NCBI RefSeq assembly: GCF_014131735.1
Contig: NZ_CP039121.1
Coordinates: forward strand, 2,418,001 to 2,482,000
DNA from: Lactiplantibacillus plantarum
Lineage (GTDB): Bacteria > Bacillota > Bacilli > Lactobacillales > Lactobacillaceae
Reading direction: 5' to 3'
Length of the DNA: 64,000 bases
In this document: piece by piece, positions 8,798 to 18,050 of the stretch
How the letters are laid out: each line of letters begins with the position of its first letter
Numbering within the stretch: the stretch's first letter is position 1
Notes under the pieces: generated by a model
What the model was told of the DNA's origin: nothing
Database searches by the model: none
The model's input: the letters and a program-made list of their open reading frames with translations, nothing else
Program-made: the position numbers and the translations under genes

Positions 8798-8847
8798 TGT
8801 ACAAAGCCGCTAAAATATAAGTACTTAGATCAGAGGAGCTGTTGTCG

Positions 8848-10080
8848 ATGATGCCAACGAACCTAACCTTACTTGAGCGTAAGATCTCAAATAACTTGAA
8901 TTGTCTATACTTTGTCAACCATCCCGTTTACCGTATTCAAAAGGACCATCAATTAGCACTCGCTTCAGAATACAACCTTGCCGGCAACGTGACCGAAATT
9001 ATCTGTGATGAACAGCAGCGCTATCATATTTTATTCGTGGCGCGTAAAGAAATTGTCTTAACTGAAAAGAAGGTCGCTAAAGTAACCAATAACCAGCTCG
9101 GGCAGGATACCGTTCAATTTCTGGCGACGCTGGGATACCAGTTTCCCCCTGCGCAGCCGGCCGGTGAACTAAGCCAACCCACGATCCTACCTTCACCAAC
9201 GGAATTGAGTGAATGTCCGACCGCTTACGTAATCATCGACTGCGAGTTCGGCACTCGCTTTCGTCGTAATGGCTCCGCTAAAGCCGTCAGTTGGCACGTC
9301 ATCGAATCACCCGAATTACGGGCTAGTATCTTCCAGCTCAGTGCCATCGGTTTTTCCCATCATACGCAGACAGCGCCTTTTTTCAATCGTTACTTCGATG
9401 ATCCTAACTTTTTACCTGACAAAAAGTTGGCCGGTTTATCAGCAACTGGCTTAACGACCGTCGCTTACGAGGCGCAAGGCGACCCCCTGACGATTCTAAA
9501 AGCATTTATCCAGCAAGTTATCCAGCCACAACTCCCCCTCGTTTTTTGGGATCAGACACAGGACATGAAACACATTCGATTATTACTAACTCAGTATTAT
9601 CAGCAATTGACCCCCACCGAACAGCAGCTAGTCAGTCGCCCGGTCACGATTTTTGATGCCCAAGCCTATACGAATACCTTGATCAATCGTGGCAACCATA
9701 AGGTCGGTAGCCATGATCTGCCATTAAATGGCTTAGCCGCACTCTTTAATATCAGCAATCCACACCAGCATAACGCCATTTGGGATGTTCAGACAACTGA
9801 ATTAGTCATGGTTAAGCTTGCTGAACTAACTCACCAAACGCCGGTAATCACTACACCGCCTGCACCGATCGCACTACCAGCTACGGTGCCAGCGGTGGTT
9901 CCGTCAATCCAGACGCCTAGCCCCACACCACAACATGCCAGCCACGCGCAAGTTCACCAGTTACGGGCACGTGGCAAGACTTACCGTGAAATTGCGGCGG
10001 TCACCGGTTTTAGTATTAGCGGGATTAATTATATTCTCAAAAAAGCCCGTTCTATCCCGACCCGCTCAGAAAGCGTATAA
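8848..10080 (+). CDS. DnaQ-like 3'-5' exonuclease with C-terminal helix-turn-helix
   Basis: A 410-residue protein. Residues 1-110 are unrecognised. A DEDDh exonuclease domain covers about 125-335: ExoI VIIDCEFG (Asp131, Glu133), ExoII around FWDQTQDMKHIRLLL, and ExoIII HNAIWDVQTTELV, where His and Asp complete the site. A Pro-rich linker (about 340-370) leads to a resolvase-type helix-turn-helix (LRARGKTYREIAAVTGFSIS) at the end. Of three possible starts (TTG 8842, ATG 8848, ATG 8851) ATG 8848 fits AGAGGAG best. It is second in the LexA-boxed operon, so damage-induced trimming of DNA ends is inferred. The exonuclease-HTH combination is uncommon. Confidence 0.8.
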   Translation: MMPTNLTLLERKISNNLNCLYFVNHPVYRIQKDHQLALASEYNLAGNVTEIICDEQQRYHILFVARKEIVLTEKKVAKVTNNQLGQDTVQFLATLGYQFPPAQPAGELSQPTILPSPTELSECPTAYVIIDCEFGTRFRRNGSAKAVSWHVIESPELRASIFQLSAIGFSHHTQTAPFFNRYFDDPNFLPDKKLAGLSATGLTTVAYEAQGDPLTILKAFIQQVIQPQLPLVFWDQTQDMKHIRLLLTQYYQQLTPTEQQLVSRPVTIFDAQAYTNTLINRGNHKVGSHDLPLNGLAALFNISNPHQHNAIWDVQTTELVMVKLAELTHQTPVITTPPAPIALPATVPAVVPSIQTPSPTPQHASHAQVHQLRARGKTYREIAAVTGFSISGINYILKKARSIPTRSESV

Positions 10081-10115
10081 TGATATTAATAGCTTAAAAG
10101 GAGTGTTTTAATATC

Positions 10116-11522
10116 ATGGAAAAACGTATTAAAGGTTCATGTACCACGATTCTCGTCGGTAAAAAAGCCTCAATCGATGGCTCGACCATTATTTCACGAA
10201 ACGATGATGGTCACGAAGCCCTAGACCCCGAACGATTAGTTGTGGTCAATCCCGCAGATCAACCCCGGCACTATCAGTCCGTCATTAGTAAGGTCGAAGT
10301 CGACTTACCTGACAATCCCTTACGGTATACTTCAATTCCCAACTCAATCTTGACCAATGGGACCTGGCCAGCAGCAGGGATCAACAGTGAGAACATCGCC
10401 ATGTCCGCAACCGAAACCATCACCACGAACTCGCGTATCTTGGGAATCGATCCCTTCGTTGCCGGCGGAATTGGTGAAGAAGACCTTTGCACCCTAGTAT
10501 TACCATACATTCACAGCGCCAAGGAAGGCGTTACTCGTCTAGGTGCCCTGCTTGAACAATACGGGACTTACGAACCAAACGGTATCGCTTTTTCTGATCA
10601 AGACGAAATCTGGTGGTTAGAAACCATTGGTGGTCACCACTGGGCTGCTAAACGTATTCCTGACGATGCTTACGTGGTTGCTCCGAACCGCATGAATATT
10701 GACGATTTCGATTTTAACGCTGATGATACCTTAGCTTCAGCTGACCTTGAACAATTAATTGAAGATTACCACTTGAATCCTGACTTTGACCGTGTCAACT
10801 TGCGGCACATCTTTGGAAGTGCTTCAATCAAAGATACGGTTTACAACAACCCCCGGGCTTGGTTCGGTCAGAAATACTTCACGCCGGACGTTGTGCAAGA
10901 TCCAATGGAACAAGACTTACCATTCATCTGCCATGCTAACCGTAAGATTTCTATCGAAGACGTCAAGTTCGTTTTGAGTTCTCACTTTGAAAACACGAAA
11001 TACGATGTTTACGGGAGTGGCTCTGAAGCTGACAAAACCCTTTTCCGGCCAATCGGGATCAACCGTAACCACGATGTGCACATCTTACAGATTCGCAACA
11101 ACGTCCCCGCTGCTGTTGCCGGTATTCACTGGTTAGCCTTTGGTGCCAATACCTTCAACACGGTCGTACCATTCTATGCAAATGTCAATGACACGCCAGC
11201 TAGCTACAAAGATGCGGACGGCACCTTTAATCTCAACCACATGTACTGGTTAAGCTGTACAACCGCCCTTTTGGGTGACACCGACTACGACTTTTACGTG
11301 GATATGCGGAATAGTTACGAACTCGAAGCCATGAGTGCTTACCGTAAAATCGAGAATGATACCGACGCTGACTTGGCTAACCACCAAGACGTCACGGCCT
11401 ATCTTGAAACGGCTAACCAACAATTGGCCGATACCGCGATGAAGTTACAAACTAAATTACTCGGCGATATGGTCATTGCCGGTTCTGAAAAAATGAAATT
11501 ACGTTATAATTTGAACGATTAA
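10116..11522 (+). CDS. C69-family dipeptidase
   Basis: A 468-residue intracellular dipeptidase of the PepD type (peptidase family C69, Ntn hydrolase fold). The N-terminal segment [25 protein letters not shown] places the nucleophile at Cys9, exposed after removal of a short propeptide. [14 protein letters not shown] and [18 protein letters not shown] are further family blocks. AAGGAG lies upstream of ATG 10116. It stands alone on the forward strand, 35 bases after the exonuclease stop, so read-through from the SOS-type promoter is possible. It degrades dipeptides released during peptide utilisation. Lactobacilli often have several paralogues, so I give no exact symbol. Confidence 0.9.
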   Translation: MEKRIKGSCTTILVGKKASIDGSTIISRNDDGHEALDPERLVVVNPADQPRHYQSVISKVEVDLPDNPLRYTSIPNSILTNGTWPAAGINSENIAMSATETITTNSRILGIDPFVAGGIGEEDLCTLVLPYIHSAKEGVTRLGALLEQYGTYEPNGIAFSDQDEIWWLETIGGHHWAAKRIPDDAYVVAPNRMNIDDFDFNADDTLASADLEQLIEDYHLNPDFDRVNLRHIFGSASIKDTVYNNPRAWFGQKYFTPDVVQDPMEQDLPFICHANRKISIEDVKFVLSSHFENTKYDVYGSGSEADKTLFRPIGINRNHDVHILQIRNNVPAAVAGIHWLAFGANTFNTVVPFYANVNDTPASYKDADGTFNLNHMYWLSCTTALLGDTDYDFYVDMRNSYELEAMSAYRKIENDTDADLANHQDVTAYLETANQQLADTAMKLQTKLLGDMVIAGSEKMKLRYNLND

Positions 11523-11604
11523 TTAAGCCCGGTAGCTTGCGGTTTTAGCTAAGATTTTTATGGTGAATTCATGAGACTAAACTAATTTATTTTTAATTTA
11601 GTGG

Positions 11605-11632
11605 TTTACAAATACCAGAATCGTGCTAATAT
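11605..11632 (+). promoter_or_regulatory. Promoter of the asnA-asnS operon
   Basis: TTTACA (11605-11610) and TAATAT (11627-11632) are 16 bases apart, placing the transcript start just before the T-box leader. Confidence 0.6.
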
Positions 11633-11639
11633 AAATGTC

Positions 11640-11931
11640 ACAAGATAAAAAACGGAGGAAAGAGGAGTACGATTAGTCAACCTGCCAGTGAATCGGGAGT
11701 GAGTGGAAACCCGACCAGAACTTGACTAATCCGAAAAACACTTTCTTAGTTGCTAACTGAAATAACCTCGTTAAAGTAGGATTAGCCGTTAACCGGTACG
11801 TTACCATCGGTGGTGTATGTTTGTACACTATTTTAAAGCTGGTTTACTGTAAGGTAAACAACTTGGGTGGTACCGCGAAAGAGTCTTTCGTCCCTTGATA
11901 ATTCAAGGGATGGAAGGCTCTTTTCTTTTTA
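11640..11931 (+). ncRNA. T-box leader (Asn-specific riboswitch)
   Basis: A T-box leader that reads uncharged tRNA-Asn. The lower stem pairs GAAAG (around 11656) with CTTTC (11741-11745), the AGTA loop-E motif follows GGAGG-like sequence, and GATTAGTCAA pairs with TTGACTAATC above it. Opposite AGTA, the specifier reads AAC (11737-11739), an Asn codon, followed by A as usual. The T-box core GGGTGGTACCGCG lies at about 11865-11877 and is followed by a terminator hairpin (GAGTCTTTCGTCCCTTGA/TCAAGGGATGGAAGGCTC, then TTTTCTTTTT). Uncharged tRNA should favour the antiterminator, raising asnA-asnS expression under asparagine shortage. Confidence 0.93.
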
Positions 11932-11975
11932 TCCTGTAACTAAAATCTGAACTTATTTTAAAGGAGACCACGCAT

Positions 11976-12983
11976 ATGCATTTAATTATTCCAAAGGATT
12001 ACGATCCTAAATTATCCGTTAAAGAAACCCAACAGGCCATTCGTTACATTCGTGAAACGTTCCAAGATGAATTTGGGAAGCAACTAAACTTATCTCGGCT
12101 TTCAGCACCGATGTTCGTTGAAAAGAAAACTGGTCTGAACGATAACTTAAACGGTGTCGAAAAACCTGTCTCCTTCACTATGCAAGACATGGGTGATGAA
12201 CAAATCGAAATCGTTCACTCACTTGCTAAGTGGAAACGGGTCGCTTTAAAGCGCTACGGTTTTGATATGCATGAAGGTCTCTACACGAACATGAACGCTA
12301 TTCGTAAGGATGAAGATTTAGACAATTACCACTCCGCCTACGTTGATCAATGGGATTGGGAAAAAGTGATCAGTAAGGAAGAACGAACCGTTGAAACTTT
12401 GAAAGCCACGGTACGTCAAATATTTAAAGTGATCAAGCACATGGAACACGAAGTTTGGTACAAGTTCCCACAAGCCGTTCACCACTTACCAGACGAAATT
12501 CACTTCTTAACCACACAAGAGCTCGAAGACATGTACCCTGACATGACGCCGCGCGAACGCGAAAACGCCATTTGCAAGAAACTCGGCTGTGTCTTCTTAA
12601 TGCAAATTGGCTGGAAGCTTGATTCCGGCGAACGTCACGATGGCCGCGCCCCCGACTATGATGACTGGAAATTGAACGGCGATATCCTCTTCTGGTATGA
12701 ACCATTAGACCAAGCTATCGAAATCTCAAGTATGGGAATCCGGGTCGATGCTGAATCAATGAAGAAACAACTTAAAGACGTGGACGCCGAAGACCGGCTT
12801 AGCTTGCCATACCACCAAATGATCTTGAACGCGGACGTCCCTTACACGATCGGTGGCGGGATTGGTCAATCACGGCTCTGCATGTTATTACTTGGCAAAG
12901 CCCATGTCGGTGAAGTACAAGCTGCCTTGTGGCCACAAGCCATGATCGACCAATGTGCCGAACATAACATTCATTTACTTTAA
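11976..12983 (+). CDS. asnA: Aspartate-ammonia ligase
   Basis: Makes asparagine from aspartate, ammonia and ATP. The 335-residue protein has the class II synthetase-like fold of Asn[20 protein letters not shown] at the start, [49 protein letters not shown], and the late [14 protein letters not shown] motif. The length is that of the family. AAGGAG precedes ATG 11976. It sits 45 bases after the T-box terminator and 38 bases before asnS, so the operon pairs asparagine synthesis with its charging onto tRNA, both governed by tRNA-Asn charging. Confidence 0.97.
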   Translation: MHLIIPKDYDPKLSVKETQQAIRYIRETFQDEFGKQLNLSRLSAPMFVEKKTGLNDNLNGVEKPVSFTMQDMGDEQIEIVHSLAKWKRVALKRYGFDMHEGLYTNMNAIRKDEDLDNYHSAYVDQWDWEKVISKEERTVETLKATVRQIFKVIKHMEHEVWYKFPQAVHHLPDEIHFLTTQELEDMYPDMTPRERENAICKKLGCVFLMQIGWKLDSGERHDGRAPDYDDWKLNGDILFWYEPLDQAIEISSMGIRVDAESMKKQLKDVDAEDRLSLPYHQMILNADVPYTIGGGIGQSRLCMLLLGKAHVGEVQAALWPQAMIDQCAEHNIHLL

Positions 12984-13021
12984 TCTGATTTAAAATCCAA
13001 CAAGAAGGAGTGATCAATATC

Positions 13022-14317
13022 ATGGAAACCATTAGTATTATCAACGCCGCTGACCATGTCAATGAACAAGTTAAAATTGGGGTGTGGATCAGTAATAAGC
13101 GTTCTAGCGGCAAAATTGCCTTTCTTCAATTACGCGATGGCACTGCAACTTTTCAAGGGGTAGCTCTCAAAAACGAGCTCGGTGAAACAGCTTTTGCACA
13201 ACTGACCGACCTCGCGCAAGAAACTAGCCTCTGGGTCACCGGCACGATTCATGCAGATACCCGTTCCCCCTTTGGCTACGAGCTTGCCATCTCACAATTT
13301 GAAGTGGTTGGGACTAGTCACGACTACCCGATCACGCCCAAGGACCATGGTATTGATTTCCTGTTGGATCATCGCCATCTTTGGCTACGGTCATCGCGTC
13401 CCAACGCAATTATGCGGATTCGCAACGAGGTCATTCGAGCCGTTTATGAGTTCTTCAATGACCGCGGTTTTATTAAGATTGACGCGCCGATTTTGACCGG
13501 TTCCGCTCCTGAAGGGACGACTGAATTATTCAAAACTGATTACTTTGGTCAGGACGCCTATTTATCACAATCCGGCCAGTTATACGGTGAAGCTGGCGCA
13601 ATGGCGTTCGGCAAAATCTTCACGTTTGGACCAACTTTTCGGGCCGAAAAATCCAAGACTCGTCGCCACTTAACAGAATTCTGGCAACTTGAACCTGAAA
13701 TGGCCTGGATACATCAAGATGAAAGTCTGGAAGTCCAAGAACAATTGGTGGCCTACCTCGTTCAAGCCGTGATTGACCATTGCCCCCACGAACTGGCCGT
13801 TTTGGACCGCGATGTTGCGACGTTGCAAAAGTACACCAAGCTCCCATTTCCGCGAGTTTCGTACGACGATGCTATTACACTACTCCAAGCGAACGGCTTT
13901 GACGTCGACTGGGGTGTCGACTTTGGCTCACCGGAAGAGACATTTTTGGCAGAACACTTTGACCAACCAGTCTTTGTCTTAAACTATCCCAAAGCAATCA
14001 AGGCCTTTTACATGCAGGCACACCCGACGCGCGATGATGTCGTCATTGCAGCTGACCTGTTAGCACCTGAAGGTTACGGCGAAATCATCGGCGGTTCCGA
14101 ACGCTCAACGGATTATGACTACTTGAAGGAACGGTTACTAGCCAGCGGTCAAGACTTGCAGGATTACGAGTGGTATCTCGATTTACGCAAATATGGTTCG
14201 GTGCCGCACTCCGGTTTCGGTATGGGTCTGGAACGTTTTCTGGCTTGGATCACTTTGCAAGATCACGTTCGCGAAACCATTCCGTTTCCACGTATGTTGC
14301 ACCGTATTTACCCGTAA
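13022..14317 (+). CDS. asnS: Asparaginyl-tRNA synthetase
   Basis: Class IIb aminoacyl-tRNA synthetase of 431 residues. An OB-fold anticodon-binding domain covers about 1-110, with the class II motifs afterwards: motif 2 [21 protein letters not shown] and motif 3 [13 protein letters not shown]. The [10 protein letters not shown] and [10 protein letters not shown] segments are typical of AsnRS/AspRS. ATG 13022 follows AGAAGGAG (13003-13010); the open frame starting at 13010 begins inside that site. It is the second gene of the T-box operon, and a terminator at 14376 closes the operon. Confidence 0.97.
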   Translation: METISIINAADHVNEQVKIGVWISNKRSSGKIAFLQLRDGTATFQGVALKNELGETAFAQLTDLAQETSLWVTGTIHADTRSPFGYELAISQFEVVGTSHDYPITPKDHGIDFLLDHRHLWLRSSRPNAIMRIRNEVIRAVYEFFNDRGFIKIDAPILTGSAPEGTTELFKTDYFGQDAYLSQSGQLYGEAGAMAFGKIFTFGPTFRAEKSKTRRHLTEFWQLEPEMAWIHQDESLEVQEQLVAYLVQAVIDHCPHELAVLDRDVATLQKYTKLPFPRVSYDDAITLLQANGFDVDWGVDFGSPEETFLAEHFDQPVFVLNYPKAIKAFYMQAHPTRDDVVIAADLLAPEGYGEIIGGSERSTDYDYLKERLLASGQDLQDYEWYLDLRKYGSVPHSGFGMGLERFLAWITLQDHVRETIPFPRMLHRIYP

Positions 14318-14375
14318 AGTCGCTCCAACCTAGTGCTAGTAGCATTGGTTAATCAAAATTAATCGTGCATCCTTT

Positions 14376-14415
14376 AAATTCCCCACGCATTTTCGAATGT
14401 GTGGGGAATTTTTTA
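14376..14415 (+). terminator. Terminator of asnA-asnS
   Basis: AAATTCCCCAC pairs with GTGGGGAATTT around a loop, with CATT/AATG in between, followed by TTT. Confidence 0.88.
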
Positions 14416-14423
14416 TCTTATTT

Positions 14424-14466
14424 GTTGACAAGCAACAATATTCAAGATAAAATGTTGCTTGTCAAC
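14424..14466 (+). promoter_or_regulatory. Promoter inside a perfect 14-bp inverted repeat
   Basis: GTTGACAAGCAACA (14424-14437) is the exact reverse complement of TGTTGCTTGTCAAC (14453-14466). TTGACA (14425-14430) in the left arm and TAAAAT (14448-14453), which ends at the first base of the right arm, form a 17-base-spaced promoter. Each 14-base arm is long enough for a MarR-type dimer, suggesting strong repression of the azoreductase gene; the MarR gene at 15226 is the natural candidate. Confidence 0.8.
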
Positions 14467-14487
14467 AAAATTAAGGAGCTGTTTAAA

Positions 14488-15117
14488 ATGACAAAATTAT
14501 TAATGATTAATGCTCATCCACACACGACCGTCCCCAGTGCCTCACTGACCGTTGCAGCGAGTTTTAAAACTGCGTATCAGCAAACCCATCCGAACGATGA
14601 GATTACGACACGCGATCTTTATCAGGACGGCGTTCCCGCTTTGAACGACACAACCTTCGAAGCTTGGCGTAAACAAAAATACGGTGAAGAACTAACGTCA
14701 GTGGAAGCTGAACTACTTAGCCGTCACGCCGCCTGGCTAGCTGAATTTCTAGCAGCCGACAAGATCGTCTTCGTTAATCCAATGTACAATCACTTTCTTC
14801 CAGCCGAACTCAAACAATACTTAGACTTAACCGCAGTCGCCCGTAAAACTTTTAAGTACACGGTCAACGGCCCGGTCGGCTTATTACCCGACAAACACGT
14901 CTTACACATTCAGGCTGCGGGTGGCTACTATCACCAACCTGATCAGCACAACCAGGTTGAAGCAGGCGACCCCTACCTCCGTGGCATGATGCAACTGTAT
15001 GGGATTCAGGATTACCGAACCATCTTCATTGAAGGATTGGACCAATTTCCAGAACAGCGAGAACAGGCCATCACTGCCGCACAGGTAGCAGCAGAAAAAC
15101 TCGCCGGTGAATTTTAA
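14488..15117 (+). CDS. FMN-dependent NADH-azoreductase (flavodoxin-like fold)
   Basis: A 209-residue flavin oxidoreductase of the AzoR/NQO type, likely reducing quinones or azo compounds with NADH and defending against electrophiles. Features: MTKLLMINAHPHT with the FMN phosphate loop, FVNPMYNHFLPAELKQYLDL in the middle and HIQAAGGYY near the flavin ring. ATG 14488 is preceded by TTAAGGAG; the longer frame begins upstream in the terminator and promoter region and is not credible. It is expressed from the palindromic promoter 14424-14466 and is followed by the MarR gene on the same strand. Confidence 0.88.
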   Translation: MTKLLMINAHPHTTVPSASLTVAASFKTAYQQTHPNDEITTRDLYQDGVPALNDTTFEAWRKQKYGEELTSVEAELLSRHAAWLAEFLAADKIVFVNPMYNHFLPAELKQYLDLTAVARKTFKYTVNGPVGLLPDKHVLHIQAAGGYYHQPDQHNQVEAGDPYLRGMMQLYGIQDYRTIFIEGLDQFPEQREQAITAAQVAAEKLAGEF

Positions 15118-15225
15118 AACCGGTATAATAATAGTAATAAAAGCTAATGATTAATTGATAATTGCGCGCTAACCACCACGAGAACCAGTCGCCATGACGC
15201 ACAACTATCTAAGGGGGATCAATCG

Positions 15226-15699
15226 ATGTCAATATCCACGGAACAGACAATTCTAACGCAGCTCAAAACGATTCGAACCAAGCGTGCTTCCACTACTGGT
15301 GAACAGAAATGGTTACAGCAGCATATCACCGAAGCCAATCTACGCCGCCTGTTGCCGGATATTTCCATCGTTGGCCTACATTTATTATCTGAACTAGAGG
15401 CCGGTCCACAAACGGGCATCGACTTAGCCACTAACCTCGGCGTCACTCGAGGTGGTGTGACCCGGGCAGCCAAACGACTCGTAACGCAGGGCTTAATTGG
15501 CTCATTCCAGCAACCCGATGATCACAAAAAGATCTTCTACCGCTTAACGCCGAGTGGTCGTAAGCTGGCCCGCTATCATGATAAGATGCATGCAACCCGC
15601 AATCATCAAGCAATCACGCTCCTTCATGAACACTACTCACCAGCAGAACTTGCGGTGATTCAACGCTTCTTGGCTGATTTGACGGATTATGAAGCTTAA
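15226..15699 (+). CDS. MarR-family transcriptional regulator
   Basis: A 157-residue winged-helix regulator. The helix-turn-helix spans roughly residues 65-90 (TGIDLATNLGVTRGGVTRAAKRLVTQGLI) and is followed by the wing QQPDDHKKIFYRLTPSG, a typical MarR motif, with helices at both ends for dimerisation. AGGGGG precedes ATG 15226. Lying directly downstream of the azoreductase gene, it may repress that gene through the palindrome at 14424-14466 and respond to quinone-like ligands. This pairing is inference from position. Confidence 0.85.
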   Translation: MSISTEQTILTQLKTIRTKRASTTGEQKWLQQHITEANLRRLLPDISIVGLHLLSELEAGPQTGIDLATNLGVTRGGVTRAAKRLVTQGLIGSFQQPDDHKKIFYRLTPSGRKLARYHDKMHATRNHQAITLLHEHYSPAELAVIQRFLADLTDYEA

Positions 15700-15706
15700 T
15701 AAAACC

Positions 15707-15754
15707 AAAAACACCGCTACGACTAATGCGTTCGTTAGTCACAGCGGTGTTTTT
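15707..15754. terminator. Bidirectional terminator after the MarR gene
   Basis: AAAAACACCGCT pairs with AGCGGTGTTTTT, with GACTAA/TTAGTC inside. It can end the MarR transcript and the reverse-strand small ORF at 15768. Confidence 0.9.
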
Positions 15755-15767
15755 GAATTTCTAATGA

Positions 15768-15872
15768 TTAGTGATTTTGTAATCGATACTTGCGAATTGC
15801 TATAATCAATGACAACGTGTTGAGTACCAATGATAAACTGCTGAGGAGTAAACTCGTTTTTGTAATACGCAT
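15768..15872 (-). CDS. 34-residue membrane peptide (small ORF)
   Basis: A frame of 34 codons on the reverse strand. Its product begins MRITKTSLLL, has a single hydrophobic helix of about 20 residues (LLLSSLSLVLNTLSLIIAI) and ends in a basic tail (RKYRLQNH). GGAGG lies upstream of ATG 15872 at good spacing, and the frame stops just before the bidirectional terminator at 15707-15754, so it has the complete layout of a gene. The shape resembles small membrane proteins and type I toxins (one helix, positive end), but I see no antisense RNA and cannot identify a family. It is transcribed away from the reductase gene at 15975, whose stop it follows. Confidence 0.5.
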   Translation of the reverse strand: MRITKTSLLLSSLSLVLNTLSLIIAIRKYRLQNH

Positions 15873-15974
15873 GAGCGGCCTCCATTGATTGAATTTGTTA
15901 ATTCTAGTTTACCGGTATTACGCACTAAAAGATACTAAAAGCACTAGGTGATTCGTGGATTGTGCGATCAGTGG

Positions 15975-17840
15975 TTAATCATTTGACACGGTCTGTTTGG
16001 CCTGGGATAGCGCGTCCTTGACTGCGGCCTTGATGGCACGGCTCGATACAGAAGCGCCGGAAACTGCATCCACATCATAAGTGTTAGCAGCCACCATTTT
16101 TGCCGGCAATTCGGCAACTGCCTGACCACCAACTTCACCAGTCTCATGTTGTTCAACTACTTCAACATGAGTTAATTGTTGGTCAACATACGTGATACGA
16201 ACCACAACTTGCCCACCAATGCCATCATCTGAGCGCCCTAAGTATTGGTGTTCACCAACTGTGATGTCCGGTGATGCTTCAGCTAGCAAATCATTGGCAC
16301 CAGTCTGATGCACCGAAGCACTAGTATTCGCATCCGGCTTAGCCACTGCTTTTTCATCGACTAATTGTATCGTTTCTTCCTTAGGTTTAGCTGCATTTTC
16401 ACCAGCGATTTTTCCAAAAATCAGGCATTCAGCTAAATTACCGCCACCTTGATACTGATTTGCACAAATACCGCCCAACTCACCTGCACCATACAAGTGC
16501 GGAATAGGTTGCTGATTTGCATCTAAAATCTCTGCCCGGTCATTACGACGTGGCCCCCCTTGGGTATTAAGTACGTTGTTTGTTAACTTAAGCGCATAAT
16601 ATGGCCCACCATCAAATGCCCGCATCGTATCAACCTGCCGATTAAACGCGTAGTCAGTACCAGACTCAACAAAATAATTGAAATCATGAACGGTCTTGGT
16701 AAGTACCGTACCATCAACTTCCATAACTCGTGCTAAGTCGTTTAGAGTAGTGGCCTTCACAACTAAATCGGTGAGATTATTAATCGGCGTATATTGACTT
16801 GCTAACATCTGTTGATACTGAGTTTCATCAAAAACCAAGTATGGATGGACATTTGTCCGCGGTACTCGCCACATTCCATGATCATAAATGTGACCGTGCC
16901 GGTTGGCTTCACTCTCATCAAAATACCGACTACCGTCATCAGCCACCGTAATAACGCTACCATGGTTCACTTCCGGCCAGCCTAAAATCAAGCGACCACG
17001 TTCACCTTGTGGTACGGCAATCGAAAGACCATGTAAAAATCCGAGTGATTCATAATTTTGCATGTGCCAAAAGTCCGCGCCAACTTCTTGGGCCATCTTA
17101 ATACCAGCACCCTTATTAAACAGCGTGCCTAATGGTGCCAAGTGCTCAGCACCAAGGTAGTCCTGGATGGCTTGTTGATTATTTTCAAAACCACCACATG
17201 CTAGGACTACACCATTGGTAGCTCGAACATTAACTAAACGATGCTGACGTTCGATTTGGACACCGATAATTGTATTCGTAGTGGGATCTTGAATCAGATG
17301 TTGTGCCGGAGCACTAAGCCAGACATCAATCTGTTGCTGCCGATCTAACACTTTTTGTCGAAGAATTTTCCACAAAGCTGCATCAAAAATGCCATGATGG
17401 ACAGTTGTAAAGTCATAGGATTGGACTCCATCAAATTCAGGAAACTCATGAACTGCACTGTCTAATGAAATTGGAGAATCAGCAGCTGTAAAATCATTTT
17501 TGACACTCACCGGGTCAACATTGAGATACTTTTGAACATAGTCGCGCATATTCGCCATGCCCGCTACGAAAGTATCAACCATACTATCGTCTAATTGCAT
17601 GGGTGCCGTTAAGTTTTGATAATATTTTTTACCCTCATCGAAACTATCTACCGTTCCTAAGAGTTGGGCAGAATAACGGGTATTGCCTCCTTCATGACCA
17701 TTCGGCGCTGCATCCGTGAGCAATACCTTCGCATGTGCATCCGCCGCAAACCGCGCTGCTGTCGCCCCGGCACCACCAAAGCCAATAACTACCGTATCAT
17801 ATTGATAATCCCATTTAACCTGATTCATTTTTTGGAGCAT
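15975..17840 (-). CDS. FAD/FMN-binding fumarate-reductase-type flavoprotein
   Basis: About 621 residues. The FAD domain starts with DTVVIGFGGAGATAARFAAD (dinucleotide-binding loop near 19-24), continues with GGNTRYSAQ and ends near GAGELGGICANQYQGGGNLAECLIFG, as in fumarate reductase/flavocytochrome c flavoproteins. A linker (about 510-545) leads to a C-terminal FMN_bind domain, with DAVSGAS near the end where ApbE would attach FMN covalently to a Ser. No signal peptide. The start at ATG 17840 follows AAAGGGTGG. Likely reduces an enoate (fumarate, urocanate or hydroxycinnamate type) with NADH. It is divergent from a LysR regulator that probably controls it. Confidence 0.85.
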   Translation of the reverse strand: MLQKMNQVKWDYQYDTVVIGFGGAGATAARFAADAHAKVLLTDAAPNGHEGGNTRYSAQLLGTVDSFDEGKKYYQNLTAPMQLDDSMVDTFVAGMANMRDYVQKYLNVDPVSVKNDFTAADSPISLDSAVHEFPEFDGVQSYDFTTVHHGIFDAALWKILRQKVLDRQQQIDVWLSAPAQHLIQDPTTNTIIGVQIERQHRLVNVRATNGVVLACGGFENNQQAIQDYLGAEHLAPLGTLFNKGAGIKMAQEVGADFWHMQNYESLGFLHGLSIAVPQGERGRLILGWPEVNHGSVITVADDGSRYFDESEANRHGHIYDHGMWRVPRTNVHPYLVFDETQYQQMLASQYTPINNLTDLVVKATTLNDLARVMEVDGTVLTKTVHDFNYFVESGTDYAFNRQVDTMRAFDGGPYYALKLTNNVLNTQGGPRRNDRAEILDANQQPIPHLYGAGELGGICANQYQGGGNLAECLIFGKIAGENAAKPKEETIQLVDEKAVAKPDANTSASVHQTGANDLLAEASPDITVGEHQYLGRSDDGIGGQVVVRITYVDQQLTHVEVVEQHETGEVGGQAVAELPAKMVAANTYDVDAVSGASVSSRAIKAAVKDALSQAKQTVSND

Positions 17841-17935
17841 GCTGACCACCCTTTCAAAATCCATTTAACGTATTCTAAAGCACAATTGAAATTGATATTT
17901 AAATCACAAACAGAATCATTTTTTAACTACATCTG

Positions 17936-18012
17936 TATTATATAACCGCTTTCATTTTTATAGAAATAACAATCTGATTATCTGTTATTACAAATGAGTA
18001 ATGGGTTATACT
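17936..18012. promoter_or_regulatory. Divergent promoter region with LysR-type dyad
   Basis: AATAACA (17965-17971) and TGTTATT (17983-17989) are 7-base inverted arms with an 11-base spacer, the geometry of a LysR-family operator. A reverse-strand TATAAT is at 17936-17941 and a forward TATACT is near 18007, so the dyad sits between the two promoters. Confidence 0.55.
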
Positions 18013-18050
18013 TGATTTTAATAAGATTAAGCATTAAAGGTGGCGATTTC

